Assembly: GCA_902789435.1 (NCBI GenBank)
Contig: CADAOA010000006.1
Coordinates: 20,285 to 84,284, forward strand
Direction: 5' to 3'
Length of the DNA stretch: 64,000 nucleotides
From: an uncultured Bacteroidia bacterium
GTDB taxonomy: Bacteria > Bacteroidota > Bacteroidia > Bacteroidales > UBA932
Below, in pieces: positions 19,302-28,067 of the stretch (the first letter of the stretch is position 1; each line of letters begins with the position of its first letter). The notes under the pieces are model-generated. The model was not told the DNA's origin and ran no database searches. It saw only the letters and a program-made list of their open reading frames with translations. Made by a program: the position numbers and the translations under genes.

Positions 19302-22300
19302 TTAATCCAAGTGAACGCTCAATCCCAGACCTCTGAGTTCGTGCAGGAGCACGTTCAGAGATTCCGGAATGTTAGGTGCCGGCATTGGCTCACCCTTTAC
19401 GATGGCCTCGTATGCGCGGCTTCTTCCGGTGATATCGTCTGACTTGATTGTCAGGATTTCCTGAAGGATGTTGGCAGCGCCGAATGCTTCCAGCGCCCAA
19501 ACCTCCATTTCTCCGAATCTCTGGCCTCCGAGCTGTGCCTTTCCTCCGAGAGGCTGCTGGGTGATCAGAGAGTAAGGGCCGGTTGAACGTGCGTGCATCT
19601 TGTCCTCAACCATATGGTCAAGTTTGATCATGTAGATGACGCCGACGGTAGCTGGCTGGTCGAACAGTTCTCCGGTTCCGCCGTCTCTGAGTCTGGTAGT
19701 ACCGTAACGAGGCAGGCCTGCCTTGTCTGTGTACTCGCAGATGTTCTCCAGAGAAGCTCCGTCGAAGATAGGGGTGGCGAACTTGACTCCAAGTTCCTTT
19801 CCAGCCCATCCGAGGACGGTCTCGTAGATCTGTCCGAGGTTCATACGTGAAGGCACGCCCAGAGGGTTGAGCACGATATCCATAATCGTACCGTCTTCCA
19901 TAAACGGCATGTCCTCGTCGCTGACTATGCGGGCCACGATACCCTTGTTTCCGTGACGTCCCGCAACCTTGTCGCCGACCATGATCTTTCTCTTCTTGGC
20001 AATGTAAACCTTTGCTACCTGCATTACTCCGTTAGGCAGATCGTCACCCTGCTGGATGTCGAACAGACGCCTCTTGTATTTGGCGGTAATGTCCTTGAGA
20101 GCAGTCAGATAGTTGCGGATAAGAGATCTGGTCAGTTCGTTTGTGTGCTTGTCTCCAGTCCACTTGGCAGGGTTAACCTGCTCGAAGTTGTCTATGGATT
20201 CCAGCACATCTTTCTTGAAGCTGTTTCCCTTGGCGATGAGAACGGTTCCGAAGATATCCGTTACGCCCTGGGAAGTCTTCTTGCCCAGAATAGTCAGAAG
20301 CTTGTCAATGAAGGAAGCCTTGAGCTCGGAGGACTTCTTGTTGTATTCCTCTTCCGCCTTCTTCACCTCTTCCTTCATCCTGGCCTTGAAGTTCTTTCTT
20401 TCCTTGTCGGTCATCTTGCCCTGGCCGGCCTTGCAGAAGAGCCTCTTTCCGATGACGGTTCCGGTAAGTGACGCGGATGCCTTGAGTGAGGCGTCCTTAA
20501 CGTCTCCTGCCTTGTCGCCGAAGATGGCCCTGAGCAGTTTCTCCTCAGGTGAAGGATCGGTCTCTCCCTTAGGAGTGATCTTTCCGATGAGGATGTCGCC
20601 CGGCTGTACGGTTGCGCCGATACGGATGATTCCGTTCTCGTCCAGGTTCTTGGTAGCGTCGTCGCTGACATTAGGAATGTCCTTGGTCAGTTCCTCAGGT
20701 CCTCTCTTGGTGTCTCTTACCTCGAGGAGGTACTCGTCCACGTGAACAGAGGTGAGGATGTCTTCCCTTACAATCCTTTCAGACAGAACGACAGCGTCCT
20801 CGTAGTTGTAACCCTTCCAAGGCATGAAAGCAACTTTCAGGTTCCTTCCGAGAGCGAGCTCTCCGTTCTGGGAAGCATAACCTTCCGTAAGGATCTGTCC
20901 CTTGACGATCCTGTCGCCTTTCCTTACAACAGGTTTCAGGCGGATGGAAGTGCTCTGGTTGGTTTTCCTGTACATAGGGAGGTCGTAAACGGTAACCTCA
21001 GGGGAGAAGCTTATGAATTTCTCTTCCTCAGTCTTGTCATACTTGACCTTGATCTGGTTAGCGTCTACATAAACAACCTCACCGTCACCTTCTGCGGCAA
21101 TCTGTGTTCTGGAGTCTTTCATTACCGGACCTTCCAGACCGGTACCTACGATAGGGGCTTCCGGATTGATGATAGGGATAGCCTGTCTCATCATGTTGGA
21201 ACCCATGAGGGCGCGGTTTGCGTCGTCATGCTCCAGGAACGGAATCAGGGATGCTGCGATGGAGGCAATCTGGTTAGGAGCAACGTCTATCAGATGGACG
21301 TCTTCCTTTCCGACTACAGGGTAGTCTGCCTGCCAGCGGCATTTGATTCTCTCGTCGAGAATGGTTCCGTTCTCGTCCAGATTGACGTTTGCCTGTGCAA
21401 CCATCTGGTTTTCTTCCTCTTCTGCGCTCAGGTAAACGAATCCTTCGTCGCTGAGGTCAACAACTCCGTCCTTAACCTTGCGGTAAGGAGTCTCGATGAA
21501 TCCGAGGTTGTTGATCCTTGCGTAAACGCAGAGGGATGAAATCAGACCGATGTTAGGTCCTTCAGGAGTCTCGATAGGGCAGAGACGTCCGTAGTGCGTG
21601 TAGTGCACGTCGCGGACCTCGAATCCGGCCCTGTCTCGGCTAAGACCTCCAGGACCGAGGGCTGAAAGTCTTCTCTTGTGGGTCATTTCGGCCAGAGGGT
21701 TGGTCTGGTCCATGAACTGGGAGAGCTGGCTGGAGCCGAAGAAGGAATTGATTACGGAAGACAGAGTCTTGGCGTTAATCAGGTCTGAAGGGGTGAATAC
21801 CTCGTTGTCCCTGACGTTCATCTTTTCCTTGATGGTCCTTGCCATTCTTGCAAGACCTACGGTAAACTGGCTTGCAAGCTGCTCGCCGACGGTGCGGATC
21901 CTTCTGTTGCTCAGGTGGTCAATATCATCGACGGTAGCCTTTGAATTGATCAGCTGGATCAGATAGCGGATAATCTCGATGATATCCTGCTTTGTAAGAA
22001 CCCTTACGTCTTCGGAGGTGTTCAGGTTCAACTTCTTGTTGAGCCTGTACCTTCCTACTGTACCCAAGTCGTACCTCTTGTCGGAGAAGAAAAGCTTCTC
22101 GATAACGTCTTTTGCCGTTGCCTCATCAGGCGGTTCCGAATTGCGGAGCTGCCTGTAGGTGTAGAAGATAGCATCTTTCTGGGTGTTGCAGATGTCTTTC
22201 TGCAGAGTGTTGTATATGATATCGAACTCAGCGCTGGCTGCATCTTCGTTGTGGAGAAGGATGTAATCCACGCCGGATTCGATAACCTTGTCTATAAGTT

Positions 22301-23159
22301 CCTCGGTCAGGACCGTACCTCTCTCGATACCGATTTCGGTTCTCTCGATGTACATAACCTCTCCGGTGTCCTCATCCACGAAGTCTTCGTTCCATGTCTT
22401 GAGAACCCTGGCTGCAAGTCTCTGTCCGATATGCTTTTCAAGCTCTTCTCTATCTGCCCTTACCTCCTGGGCCAGATTGAAGATGTTGAGAATGTCCTTA
22501 TCTGATTCGAAACCGATGGCTCTGAGCAATGTTGTAACCGGCAGTTTTTTCTTTCTGTCGATATATGCGTACATCACCTTGTTGATGTCGGTAGTGAACT
22601 CGATCCATGATCCCTTGAACGGAATGATCCTGGCTGAATACAGCTTGGTTCCGTTCTGGTGCAGGCTCTGTCCGAAGAATACGCCCGGAGAGCGGTGCAG
22701 CTGGGAAACCACGATCCTTTCAGAACCGTTGATGATGAATGTACCTCTCGGAGTCATGTACGGAATGTTGCCCAGGAATACATCCTGGATAACCTGCTCG
22801 AAATCCTCGTGCTCCGGATCGGTGCAGGAGAGTTTGAGCTTGGCCTTCAAAGGAACACTGTAGGACTGACCTCTGTCCAGGCACTCTTCTTCAGAGTAGA
22901 TTGGAGGATCGATGGTGTAGTCTATGAACTCCAGAACGAAGTTGTTGCGTGTGTCCCTGATGCCTGAAGGTTCCGAATTCTGGGAGAACGCATCCTGGAA
23001 GACCTTGAAGAGGCCTTCATTTTTCCTGTTTTCAGCAGTTGTTCCAAGCTGGAAGAATTCCCTGAAGGACTTCAGCTGGACCTCGAGAAAATCGGGATAA
23101 TCCAGAAGCGTCTTTGATGTTGCGAATGAAATACGCTGATTTTTAGTATTTTGAGGCAT
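19302..23159 (-). CDS. rpoB: DNA-directed RNA polymerase subunit beta
   Basis: The 1285-residue second subunit of the RNA polymerase core. The rifampicin-pocket cluster near residues 475-500 reads [20 protein letters not shown], followed by [18 protein letters not shown]. The positions that usually mutate to resistance (Q, D, H, R, S) look wild type. The C-terminal signature [18 protein letters not shown] and the ending [11 protein letters not shown] are normal. It is 116 bases downstream of rplL, and that gap contains a terminator-like hairpin, so expression relative to the ribosomal genes may be set by partial termination. Confidence 0.99.
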   Translation of the reverse strand: MPQNTKNQRISFATSKTLLDYPDFLEVQLKSFREFFQLGTTAENRKNEGLFKVFQDAFSQNSEPSGIRDTRNNFVLEFIDYTIDPPIYSEEECLDRGQSYSVPLKAKLKLSCTDPEHEDFEQVIQDVFLGNIPYMTPRGTFIINGSERIVVSQLHRSPGVFFGQSLHQNGTKLYSARIIPFKGSWIEFTTDINKVMYAYIDRKKKLPVTTLLRAIGFESDKDILNIFNLAQEVRADREELEKHIGQRLAARVLKTWNEDFVDEDTGEVMYIERTEIGIERGTVLTEELIDKVIESGVDYILLHNEDAASAEFDIIYNTLQKDICNTQKDAIFYTYRQLRNSEPPDEATAKDVIEKLFFSDKRYDLGTVGRYRLNKKLNLNTSEDVRVLTKQDIIEIIRYLIQLINSKATVDDIDHLSNRRIRTVGEQLASQFTVGLARMARTIKEKMNVRDNEVFTPSDLINAKTLSSVINSFFGSSQLSQFMDQTNPLAEMTHKRRLSALGPGGLSRDRAGFEVRDVHYTHYGRLCPIETPEGPNIGLISSLCVYARINNLGFIETPYRKVKDGVVDLSDEGFVYLSAEEEENQMVAQANVNLDENGTILDERIKCRWQADYPVVGKEDVHLIDVAPNQIASIAASLIPFLEHDDANRALMGSNMMRQAIPIINPEAPIVGTGLEGPVMKDSRTQIAAEGDGEVVYVDANQIKVKYDKTEEEKFISFSPEVTVYDLPMYRKTNQSTSIRLKPVVRKGDRIVKGQILTEGYASQNGELALGRNLKVAFMPWKGYNYEDAVVLSERIVREDILTSVHVDEYLLEVRDTKRGPEELTKDIPNVSDDATKNLDENGIIRIGATVQPGDILIGKITPKGETDPSPEEKLLRAIFGDKAGDVKDASLKASASLTGTVIGKRLFCKAGQGKMTDKERKNFKARMKEEVKKAEEEYNKKSSELKASFIDKLLTILGKKTSQGVTDIFGTVLIAKGNSFKKDVLESIDNFEQVNPAKWTGDKHTNELTRSLIRNYLTALKDITAKYKRRLFDIQQGDDLPNGVMQVAKVYIAKKRKIMVGDKVAGRHGNKGIVARIVSDEDMPFMEDGTIMDIVLNPLGVPSRMNLGQIYETVLGWAGKELGVKFATPIFDGASLENICEYTDKAGLPRYGTTRLRDGGTGELFDQPATVGVIYMIKLDHMVEDKMHARSTGPYSLITQQPLGGKAQLGGQRFGEMEVWALEAFGAANILQEILTIKSDDITGRSRAYEAIVKGEPMPAPNIPESLNVLLHELRGLGLSVHLD

Positions 23160-23188
23160 TATATCAAATTTAGCTTGATGTAAACTTA

Positions 23189-23230
23189 AAAAAACGACAA
23201 AAAGGTTTAGGGCATTTTAGCCCTAAACCT
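23189..23230 (-). terminator. terminator-like hairpin (probable attenuator) between rplL and rpoB
   Basis: On the minus strand an 11-bp perfect stem (23230-23220 with 23213-23203, loop of six) is followed by TTTTTGTCGTTTTTTT. It has full intrinsic-terminator form yet lies inside an operon that must read on to rpoBC. Partial termination here would lower RNA polymerase subunits relative to L7/L12, as known for the rplL-rpoB gap in Escherichia coli; equivalence is inferred. Confidence 0.75.
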
Positions 23231-23275
23231 GACTACGTCCTGACAGGCAGGGGGAAGTAGAGACCAAAAATGAAC

Positions 23276-23647
23276 TTATTTAATCTCAACCTCAGCTCCA
23301 ACCTCTTCAAGTTTTGCCTTCAAAGTCTCAGCATCAGCCTTGGAAACCTTCTCCTTAACAGCCTTAGGAGCGCCGTCAACGAGGTCCTTAGCCTCCTTCA
23401 GTCCAAGACCTGTGAACTCCTTCACAGCCTTTACGACCTGAAGCTTCTGAGCACCGGCTGCCTTAAGGATAACGTCGAATTCAGTCTTTTCCTCAGCAGC
23501 AGCGGCAGCAGGACCGGCAGCAGCAACTGCAACAGCAGCGGCAGCTGGCTCGATACCATACTCTTCCTTGAGAACCTTAGCTAATTCCTGAACGTCCTTT
23601 ACTGTCAGGTTAACCAGCTCTTCTGCAAATTTCTTAATATCTGCCAT
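23276..23647 (-). CDS. rplL: 50S ribosomal protein L7/L12
   Basis: A 123-residue acidic stalk protein with an N-terminal dimerisation helix, an Ala-rich hinge (about 37-50) and a C-terminal factor-binding domain with [19 protein letters not shown], matching the family closely. It contacts elongation factors on the ribosome. It follows rplJ with the usual 27-base gap. Confidence 0.98.
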   Translation of the reverse strand: MADIKKFAEELVNLTVKDVQELAKVLKEEYGIEPAAAAVAVAAAGPAAAAAEEKTEFDVILKAAGAQKLQVVKAVKEFTGLGLKEAKDLVDGAPKAVKEKVSKADAETLKAKLEEVGAEVEIK

Positions 23648-23674
23648 AGTTTTTGATTTTTATTGTGTTAATAA

Positions 23675-24205
23675 TTATTCTTTCTCCGATAATGTTTTGA
23701 CGATACCTGCAATCTTGCCGCCACCCTGGCTCTGAAGAGCAGAGATGACGTTCTTTGCAGGAGACTGCAGCAATGCAACGATGTCCGCGATGAGTTCCTC
23801 TCTGGACTTGATGTTGCAAAGCACCTCCAAGTTCTCAGCACCTATGTAAGCGCACTCCTGGACATAAGCGGCCTTGAATTCAGGCTTGCCCTTGCCGTCG
23901 GATTCGCTGAAAGACTTGATCAGTCTTGCAGGACCGTTCGGAGTTTCTGCAAACATAATCGCAGAAGAACCTTTCAATACGTTCTCGAATGCCTCGCAGT
24001 CCTGAACTCCGCTCTTCTCCAAAGCCTTGGCGAAGAGAGTGTTCTTTACTACGAGCATCTTTATATTCTGCTTGAAGCAGTTGCGTCTCAGCTTTGCAGT
24101 AGCCTCTGCATTGAGCCCCTCTACGTTTGTAACATAGAAATTAGGGTTCTCCTTGATGCGGGCGGTCAGATCCTCGATAATCTGTGCTTTCAATTCTTTC
24201 CTCAT
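23675..24205 (-). CDS. rplJ: 50S ribosomal protein L10
   Basis: A 176-residue protein that anchors L7/L12 dimers to the ribosome. The N-terminal domain begins MRKELKAQIIEDLTARI and includes KMLVVKNTL-like text (NIKMLVVKNTLFAKAL). Only 18 bases separate it from rplA. No room is left for the long untranslated L10 leader found in many bacteria, so any L10 feedback must use a site within rplA or elsewhere. Confidence 0.98.
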   Translation of the reverse strand: MRKELKAQIIEDLTARIKENPNFYVTNVEGLNAEATAKLRRNCFKQNIKMLVVKNTLFAKALEKSGVQDCEAFENVLKGSSAIMFAETPNGPARLIKSFSESDGKGKPEFKAAYVQECAYIGAENLEVLCNIKSREELIADIVALLQSPAKNVISALQSQGGGKIAGIVKTLSEKE

Positions 24206-24223
24206 ATCTTTACCTCCTCATCA

Positions 24224-24925
24224 TTAAGCATCAACACCGATAGACTTCATGTCCAGCTCTACGCCAGGACCCATTGTTGAAGACAGGAATACGCTCTTGA
24301 CATAAGTGCCCTTGAGTGCCTGTGGCTTCAGCTTAAGTACGGTATTGATGAATTCATTGGCGTTCTGCGCAAGCTGCTCGGCTGTGAATGAAACTTTTCC
24401 GATGCTTGAGGATACGATACCCTGCTTGTCTACCTTGAAGTCAATCTTACCTGCCTTGATTTCCTTAACGGCACCAGCGATATCCATGGTAACCGTACCG
24501 GTCTTAGGGTTAGGCATCAGACCTCTCGGGCCGAGTATTCTACCGATCACACCGACCTTACCCATCACAGAAGGGGTGCAGACGATGACGTCAACGTCAG
24601 TCCATCCGCCCTTGATCTTCTCGATGTATTCATCCAGGCCAACATAGTCTGCTCCAGCTTCTTTAGCTTCGTTCTCCTTGTCAGGAGTACAAAGTACAAG
24701 TACTCTCACTGTCTTACCTGTTCCGTTAGGAAGAGTAACGACGCCTCTAACCATCTGGTTGGCCTTTCTAGGGTCAACACCCAGACGCATCGCTATATCA
24801 ACGGATGAGTCGAACTTAGTGAAGGCGGCTTCCTTTATCAAGCTGCAAGCCTCTGCCAACTTGTACTGTCTTCCAGGCTCAACTTTAGCCTGGGCTGCTT
24901 TCTGATTTTTAGTTAGCTTACTCAT
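24224..24925 (-). CDS. rplA: 50S ribosomal protein L1
   Basis: A 233-residue protein of the ribosomal L1 stalk. Recognised from [27 protein letters not shown], cited here in parts ([29 protein letters not shown]), and [14 protein letters not shown]. The frame is open further upstream to 24964, but I chose the ATG at 24925 ([12 protein letters not shown]). It gives the normal L1 N-terminus and lies 7 bases after the rplK stop, while the longer form would overlap rplK. Confidence 0.97.
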   Translation of the reverse strand: MSKLTKNQKAAQAKVEPGRQYKLAEACSLIKEAAFTKFDSSVDIAMRLGVDPRKANQMVRGVVTLPNGTGKTVRVLVLCTPDKENEAKEAGADYVGLDEYIEKIKGGWTDVDVIVCTPSVMGKVGVIGRILGPRGLMPNPKTGTVTMDIAGAVKEIKAGKIDFKVDKQGIVSSSIGKVSFTAEQLAQNANEFINTVLKLKPQALKGTYVKSVFLSSTMGPGVELDMKSIGVDA

Positions 24926-24932
24926 TGCACTT

Positions 24933-25379
24933 TTATTTAACGTCGGCAGGGAATTCTCCCTCAACTTTCACACCCATGCTTCTTGCAGTACCTGCAACCA
25001 TGCTCATGGCAGATTTCAGGGTAAAGCAGTTAAGGTCCGGCATCTTGTCCTCTGCAATTTTCCTAACCTGCTCCCAGGTGAGCTTGCCTACCTTCTTCCT
25101 GTTCGATTCGGCAGAACCGGACTGGATCTTGGCAGCCTCCTTGATCATCACTGCTACAGGCGGCTCCTTTACCACGAAGGTGAAGGATTTGTCCGTATAT
25201 ACGGTGATGATAACAGGAAGAGTCTTACCTGCTCTGTTCTGGGTAAGGGCATTGAATTGCTTGCAGAAGTCCATGATGTTCACACCCTTGGAACCCAGTG
25301 CGGGTCCTACAGGAGGTGAGGGATTTGCTGCACCGCCTTTTATTTGTAACTTGATCAAAGCGGCAATTTCTTTAGCCAT
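24933..25379 (-). CDS. rplK: 50S ribosomal protein L11
   Basis: A 148-residue protein of the GTPase-associated centre. Begins [20 protein letters not shown] and contains [19 protein letters not shown], the proline-rich thiopeptide-contact region, and the C-terminal rRNA-binding signature with [13 protein letters not shown]. It lies 12 bases downstream of nusG. Confidence 0.98.
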   Translation of the reverse strand: MAKEIAALIKLQIKGGAANPSPPVGPALGSKGVNIMDFCKQFNALTQNRAGKTLPVIITVYTDKSFTFVVKEPPVAVMIKEAAKIQSGSAESNRKKVGKLTWEQVRKIAEDKMPDLNCFTLKSAMSMVAGTARSMGVKVEGEFPADVK

Positions 25380-25391
25380 AATTGAAAATTT

Positions 25392-25955
25392 TTACTCTTT
25401 AATTACTTGAACAAAATTCAGTTCCATTGTGGTTGGTCTTCCAAAGATCTTGACCTCAACCTTCAGCTTCTTCTTGTCTTCGAGGATCTCGAGAACATTT
25501 CCGTTGAAGCCGTTGAAAGGACCGTCTACGACCTTTACAGGCTCTCCTACAACAAACGATGGAGCGGCCTCTTCTTCTGTGTCTATCATCTCGTCTACCT
25601 TTCCGAGGATCTGATTGATCTCAGCGTCCGGAACAGGGTAAGGCTCCTTCTTGGTATCCTTGCTTCTGGCCTCCTTTGTGAGGAAACCTGCGACGAAAGG
25701 AATATCGCAAAGCAGATGCTGGATCTCTCCGGTAAGTTCGCACTGAACAAAAACGTACTGTGAGTAGCAGATCTTCTCGACCAGCACTCTTTTTCCGTTC
25801 TTTACCTGATAGACCTTTTCGGTAGGTATGAGAACCTGAGGAATCTCTTCCTCTTTGCCCGCTCTGCGGACTTCGTTCTGGATATACTCCTGAACTTTCT
25901 TCTCCTTACCGCCCTGCACCCTTAAGATGTACCACCTAAGCTTTGGCTCGCCCAT
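25392..25955 (-). CDS. nusG: transcription termination/antitermination protein NusG
   Basis: A 187-residue transcription elongation factor. The NGN domain begins RWYILRVQGGKEKKVQEYI, followed by PTEKVYQVKNGKR and the SQYVFVQCEL strand. The KOW domain near 128-160 includes PFNGFNGNVLEI. It binds RNA polymerase and couples it to Rho or the ribosome. It sits in the conserved secE-nusG-rplK order; 24 bases separate it from secE. Confidence 0.97.
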   Translation of the reverse strand: MGEPKLRWYILRVQGGKEKKVQEYIQNEVRRAGKEEEIPQVLIPTEKVYQVKNGKRVLVEKICYSQYVFVQCELTGEIQHLLCDIPFVAGFLTKEARSKDTKKEPYPVPDAEINQILGKVDEMIDTEEEAAPSFVVGEPVKVVDGPFNGFNGNVLEILEDKKKLKVEVKIFGRPTTMELNFVQVIKE

Positions 25956-25979
25956 AACTCGATTGTTGTTGTAAGCAGA

Positions 25980-26174
25980 TTACTGGAGCATCCTATAAAT
26001 ACCGGTCATGATGTTCTTGAACGCCAGGTCCATTACAAACACAAGCACTGCAAAGATGACGGTTGCCACCATTACAACTGCTGCGCTTGACTGGAGCTGT
26101 GCCCAAGTCGGCCAGGTCACTTTCTTGGTAAGTTCTTTATAAGACTCCTTGATGTATGTACCTATCTTGCTCAT
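25980..26174 (-). CDS. secE: preprotein translocase subunit SecE
   Basis: A 64-residue single-span inner-membrane protein. The amphipathic N-terminal helix has YKELTKKVTWPTW, the SecE signature that clamps SecY, followed by one transmembrane helix (about 30-52). Short single-span SecE is normal outside the Enterobacteria. The gene follows tRNA-Trp and precedes nusG. Confidence 0.96.
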   Translation of the reverse strand: MSKIGTYIKESYKELTKKVTWPTWAQLQSSAAVVMVATVIFAVLVFVMDLAFKNIMTGIYRMLQ

Positions 26175-26189
26175 TTAATTTAAAATTAC

Positions 26190-26253
26190 GGAAGCCGAAT
26201 GGAAGCTTTCGGCTTCCCGTTTTCCGAAGGGAAATCGTAACATTTCCTTCCGG
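26190..26253 (-). other. tandem hairpins between tRNA-Trp and secE
   Basis: Two inverted repeats lie downstream of the tRNA-Trp 3' end: one at about 26224-26253 (core GGAAAT/ATTTCC, imperfect) and one perfect 10-bp stem at 26190-26199 / 26208-26217. The T-run after the second is weak (TAATTTTAAATT). They may be processing or partial termination signals that release the tRNA from the secE-nusG message; the function is inferred. Confidence 0.45.
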
Positions 26254-26254
26254 G

Positions 26255-26328
26255 TGGCAGGGACAGAGCGATTCGAACGCCCATCAACGGTTTTGGAGAC
26301 CGCTATTCTACCCTTGAACTATGTCCCT
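26255..26328 (-). tRNA. tRNA-Trp (anticodon CCA)
   Basis: Full cloverleaf on the minus strand: acceptor AGGGACA/TGTCCCT, anticodon loop CTCCAAA, T-arm with GTTCGAAT. The 3' CCA is encoded in the DNA (26257-26255), which is not so for the other four tRNAs here. Its place between tuf and secE is conserved in Bacteroidetes. Confidence 0.97.
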
Positions 26329-26375
26329 AAAAAATTCCCTTAGACCTGAATTTCTTCCGGCCGTCAGGGAATTTT
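26329..26375 (-). terminator. putative terminator after tuf, upstream of tRNA-Trp
   Basis: On the minus strand, 26375-26366 pairs with 26340-26331 (AAAATTCCCT/AGGGAATTTT) around a 25-base loop. The right arm merges into six Ts (26334-26329) that touch the tRNA-Trp 5' end. The long loop makes it a weak or conditional terminator; it could instead be a processing stem. Confidence 0.5.
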
Positions 26376-26408
26376 GAGATTAATCAGTAAGACTTATTCG
26401 TCCAGAGA

Positions 26409-27602
26409 TTAGTCAAGAATCTTGGTTACCTGACCAGCGCCTACGGTTCTACCACCCTCGCGGATTGCGAACTGGAGACCCTCAGATATTGCTACCGGAT
26501 AGATAAGCTCTACCTTGATAGAAATATTATCACCAGGCATAACCATATCGTGACCCTCAGGAAGCTGGATTTCTCCAGTTACATCCAGTGTACGGATGAA
26601 GAACTGAGGACGATACTTGTTCTTGAAAGGAGTGTGGCGTCCGCCTTCCTCTTTCTTCAGAACGTAAATCTGAGCTTCAAATTCCTTGTGAGGGGTAACG
26701 CTACCTGGCTTGGCAACTACCATACCTCTCTTAAGCTCTTTCTTGTCGATACCTCTGAGGAGAAGTCCTACGTTATCTCCGGCCTCACCCTCGTCGAGCA
26801 GTTTACGGAACATCTCAACACCGGTAACAACGGTCTTCTTAGGCTCGTCGCCAAGACCGATCAGCTGAACCTCATCACCTACGTGAACAACACCAGTCTC
26901 AATTCTACCAGTGGCAACAGTACCACGGCCAGTGATTGAGAAGATGTCCTCGATAGGCATCAGGAACGGCTTCTGGTTGTCACGGATAGGAGTAGGGATG
27001 TACTCATCGACAGCGTCCATGAGTTCAAGAACCTTAGCCTCCCACTGTGGATCTCCGTTCAGTGCTCCAAGAGCGGAACCTCTGATGATAGGGCAGTCTT
27101 CGTCGAATTTGTAGAAACCGAGAAGGTCTCTAACTTCCATCTCTACCAGGTCAAGCATTTCAGCGTCGTCTACCAAGTCAACCTTGTTAAGGAAAACAAG
27201 GATCTTTGGAACGTTCACCTGACGAGCCAGAAGGATGTGCTCTCTAGTCTGAGGCATAGGACCGTCGGTAGCGGCTACAACAAGGATAGCACCGTCCATC
27301 TGGGCAGCACCAGTAACCATGTTCTTTACGTAGTCAGCGTGACCCGGGCAGTCAACATGTGCATAGTGACGTTTAGCGGTCTGATACTCAACGTGAGCGG
27401 AGTTAATGGTAATACCTCTCTCCTTCTCCTCCGGAGCGTTGTCAATCTGGTCGAAAGACTTGATATCATCACTGCTGGTGAAACCTTTCTCTGCCAATAC
27501 CTTGGTGATAGCAGCAGTAAGAGTGGTTTTACCATGGTCAACATGGCCGATCGTACCAATGTTAACGTGAGGTTTGTCCCTCAAAAATTTTTCTTTTGCC
27601 AT
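26409..27602 (-). CDS. tuf: elongation factor Tu
   Basis: A 397-residue translational GTPase that delivers aminoacyl-tRNA. G1 motif GHVDHGKT, G3 [13 protein letters not shown]4 NKVD, and the domain 2/3 signatures [15 protein letters not shown] and [17 protein letters not shown] are all normal. The frame is open back to 27704 through the tRNA-Thr gene. I place the start at the ATG at 27602 ([14 protein letters not shown]), which gives the universal EF-Tu N-terminus. It is transcribed after four tRNA genes from the promoter near 28.03 kb. Confidence 0.99.
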   Translation of the reverse strand: MAKEKFLRDKPHVNIGTIGHVDHGKTTLTAAITKVLAEKGFTSSDDIKSFDQIDNAPEEKERGITINSAHVEYQTAKRHYAHVDCPGHADYVKNMVTGAAQMDGAILVVAATDGPMPQTREHILLARQVNVPKILVFLNKVDLVDDAEMLDLVEMEVRDLLGFYKFDEDCPIIRGSALGALNGDPQWEAKVLELMDAVDEYIPTPIRDNQKPFLMPIEDIFSITGRGTVATGRIETGVVHVGDEVQLIGLGDEPKKTVVTGVEMFRKLLDEGEAGDNVGLLLRGIDKKELKRGMVVAKPGSVTPHKEFEAQIYVLKKEEGGRHTPFKNKYRPQFFIRTLDVTGEIQLPEGHDMVMPGDNISIKVELIYPVAISEGLQFAIREGGRTVGAGQVTKILD

Positions 27603-27646
27603 AATGGATAAATTAATTAATTTATAATGATTTTGAATATTCTTTG

Positions 27647-27718
<72 letters not shown>

Positions 27719-27723
27719 CTTAG

Positions 27724-27796
27724 AGCGGAAGACGAGGTTCGAACCCGCGACCCTCAGCTTGGAAGGCTGATGCTCTACCAACTGAGCTACTTCCGC
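27724..27796 (-). tRNA. tRNA-Gly (anticodon TCC)
   Basis: Minus-strand cloverleaf: acceptor GCGGAAG/CTTCCGC, anticodon stem TCAGC/GCTGA with loop CTTCCAA, T-arm GGGTTCGAACC. CCA is not encoded. Five bases separate it from tRNA-Thr(GGT). Confidence 0.96.
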
Positions 27797-27808
27797 AACT
27801 AAATTTAG

Positions 27809-27891
27809 TGGAGGGGGAAGGATTCGAACCTCCGAAGGCATGAGCCAGCAGATTTACAGTCTGCCCCAGTTGGCCACTTTGGTACCCCTCC
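27809..27891 (-). tRNA. tRNA-Tyr (anticodon GTA)
   Basis: Minus-strand class II tRNA with a long variable arm: acceptor GGAGGGG/CCCCTCC, anticodon stem GCAGA/TCTGC with loop CTGTAAA, length 83. CCA is not encoded. Confidence 0.96.
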
Positions 27892-27915
27892 GTCCAATAA
27901 TTATGTCTTTTTTTG

Positions 27916-27989
27916 AGCCGATGGAGGGATTCGAACCCCCGACCAGCTGATTACAAATCAGCTGCTCTGGCCAACTGAGCTACATCGGC
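27916..27989 (-). tRNA. tRNA-Thr (anticodon TGT)
   Basis: Minus-strand cloverleaf: acceptor GCCGATG/CATCGGC, anticodon stem GCTGA/TCAGC with loop TTTGTAA, T-arm GGGGGTTCGAATCCC. First gene of the tRNA-tuf-rpo transcription unit, 31 bases from the promoter -7 element. Confidence 0.96.
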
Positions 27990-28019
27990 AGATAAATCTG
28001 CGTTTCTCAAAAGGGACTG

Positions 28020-28050
28020 CAAAGGTAGAAGATTTAAATTATTTACCAAA
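28020..28050 (-). promoter_or_regulatory. consensus promoter of the tRNA-tuf-ribosomal-rpo operon
   Basis: On the minus strand TTTG (28050-28047), a 19-base spacer and TACCTTTG (28027-28020) match the Bacteroidetes promoter exactly. It lies between the dxs stop (28068) and tRNA-Thr and would drive the longest operon of the window. Confidence 0.75.
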
Positions 28051-28067
28051 ACTTTTTTGAAAAATTA

